From positions 186,001 to 250,000 of the forward strand of contig JAJFGR010000012.1 in NCBI GenBank assembly GCA_021776025.1: a DNA stretch of 64,000 nt. Reading direction: 5' to 3'. This document shows positions 63,506-64,000 of the stretch, piece after piece; the stretch's first letter is position 1, and every line of letters starts with the position of its first letter. The notes below the pieces were generated by a model. The model worked only from the letters and a program-made list of their open reading frames with translations, was not told the DNA's origin and searched no databases. The DNA is from Alphaproteobacteria bacterium. GTDB lineage: Bacteria; Pseudomonadota; Alphaproteobacteria; Micavibrionales; Micavibrionaceae. The translations under genes were made by a program, and so were the position numbers.

Positions 63506-63835
63506 ATGCAAAATGTAGTTTTTGAACGTATACAAGCCGAGCTCGATAGCAATGATATTGTTTTATTCATGAAAGGTGAAGCAGCCTTCCCACAATGCGG
63601 TTTTTCTTCATTGGTTGTACAGGTTTTGTCGCAGCTCGGTGTCAATTTTAAAGATATCAACGTGCTAGAGGATAGTGACTTGCGCCAAGGCGTTAAGGAC
63701 TTCACAAACTGGCCAACAATCCCGCAGCTCTATGTGAAGGGTGAATTTGTTGGCGGGTGCGATATTGTTCGCGAAATGTATGAGTCTGGAGAGCTTCAAG
63801 GTTTACTTGATGAAAAAGGCATAAAGGCGGCTTAA
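63506..63835 (+). CDS. grxD: Monothiol glutaredoxin (CGFS type)
   Basis: A 109-residue glutaredoxin with the CGFS active site (Cys31 in FPQCGFSSL), the [22 protein letters not shown] glutathione-binding segment and the expected length. It carries or inserts 2Fe-2S clusters with BolA, encoded upstream. It overlaps the convergent rodA stop by 3 bases. Confidence 0.95.
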   Translation: MQNVVFERIQAELDSNDIVLFMKGEAAFPQCGFSSLVVQVLSQLGVNFKDINVLEDSDLRQGVKDFTNWPTIPQLYVKGEFVGGCDIVREMYESGELQGLLDEKGIKAA

Positions 63836-64000
63836 CGACTTATTTTTGAGTCACGGCTTAAGCTGCATGACATCATTAACCCAAAACCGATGAGCGCGGC
63901 CAACATTGACGTGCCACCATATGAGATCAGTGGCAGAGGTGCACCTACAACTGGTATAAGCCCCATCACCATGGCTATATTGATAAACACATAGAGCGAA
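63832..64000 (-). CDS. rodA: Rod shape-determining protein RodA, C-terminal end
   Basis: The - strand frame cut by the right edge encodes the last 55 residues of a SEDS-family peptidoglycan polymerase: [39 protein letters not shown] and a short tail. The [13 protein letters not shown] segment is diagnostic of RodA/FtsW; the ending fits RodA better. The N-terminus lies outside the window. The stop overlaps grxD by 3 bases. Confidence 0.85.
   Translation of the reverse strand, partial: SLYVFINIAMVMGLIPVVGAPLPLISYGGTSMLAALIGFGLMMSCSLSRDSKISR

Overview
The window is a chromosomal segment of an alphaproteobacterium. The markers are a ChpT-type histidine phosphotransferase, a DUF1476 protein (zeta-type inhibitor of the alphaproteobacterial F1-ATPase), an alphaproteobacterial-style CheA/W/Y/B/R cluster with a separate CheZ, and TTAA-N7-TTAA (CtrA-type) sites upstream of several genes. 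Base composition is moderate. The exact lineage cannot be read from the sequence alone; a free-living motile relative of the Rhodospirillales or Micavibrio group is a guess. No rRNA, tRNA, CRISPR array or insertion sequence was recognised.

Layout. Positions 1-9446 hold a tightly packed arginine operon on the + strand: argC (cut by the window edge), argB, argD, argF, a Cys/Met-metabolism PLP enzyme, a small membrane protein, argG, argH and a double ABC ATPase. It ends in a bidirectional terminator facing an aquaporin and a gamma-glutamyltranspeptidase on the - strand. Positions 12 to 18.9 kb hold rpsU, a secreted protein, an Xaa-Pro aminopeptidase, a membrane J-domain protein, galU, a phosphomannomutase/phosphoglucomutase and chpT. 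Positions 19 to 25 kb hold a complete chemotaxis operon (cheA with a C-terminal receiver, cheW, cheY, cheB, cheR), followed by purH. Positions 26.7 to 34.4 kb are accessory in character: a 163-residue membrane protein with a 1377-residue partner of unknown, possibly phage-like, nature, and two distantly related small proteins around a CPA2 antiporter.

Positions 34.4 to 44.4 kb carry a peptidase-inhibitor-I78-like membrane protein, lepA, an FAD monooxygenase, a group of small stress-type proteins (DUF1508, SpoIIAA-like, macro domain, a mini-lipoprotein), a SIMPL protein, a DUF3137 protein and the orphan cheZ. Positions 44.5 to 48 kb hold three uncharacterised proteins, one with four tandem repeats of about 65 residues. 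Positions 48 to 58.2 kb hold aconitase, a putative zinc protease, yggT, folD, an extended isocitrate dehydrogenase and divergently transcribed nhaA and nhaD. Positions 58.2 to 60.1 kb look like the remains of a podovirus-like prophage on the - strand: a scaffold-like gene, the first residues of a capsid gene, and a 3TM holin split by an in-frame stop. An array of small covarying hairpins lies at the junction between the last two. The window ends with a helix-turn-helix/PyrE fusion, nadK, purC, DUF1476, bolA, a monothiol glutaredoxin and the 3' end of rodA.

How the genes fit together. Arginine is made from acetylglutamate by the first operon. De novo nucleotide synthesis is represented by purH, purC and the pyrE fusion. 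The chemotaxis genes plus cheZ form a signalling set that CtrA may control, with ChpT encoded next door as the phosphodonor step. Sodium and pH homeostasis is represented by nhaA, nhaD and the CPA2 antiporter. The observations most worth following up are the HTH-PyrE fusion with palindromes at its start, the covarying hairpin array inside the prophage relic, the CtrA-type sites, and the 163/1377-residue gene pair.
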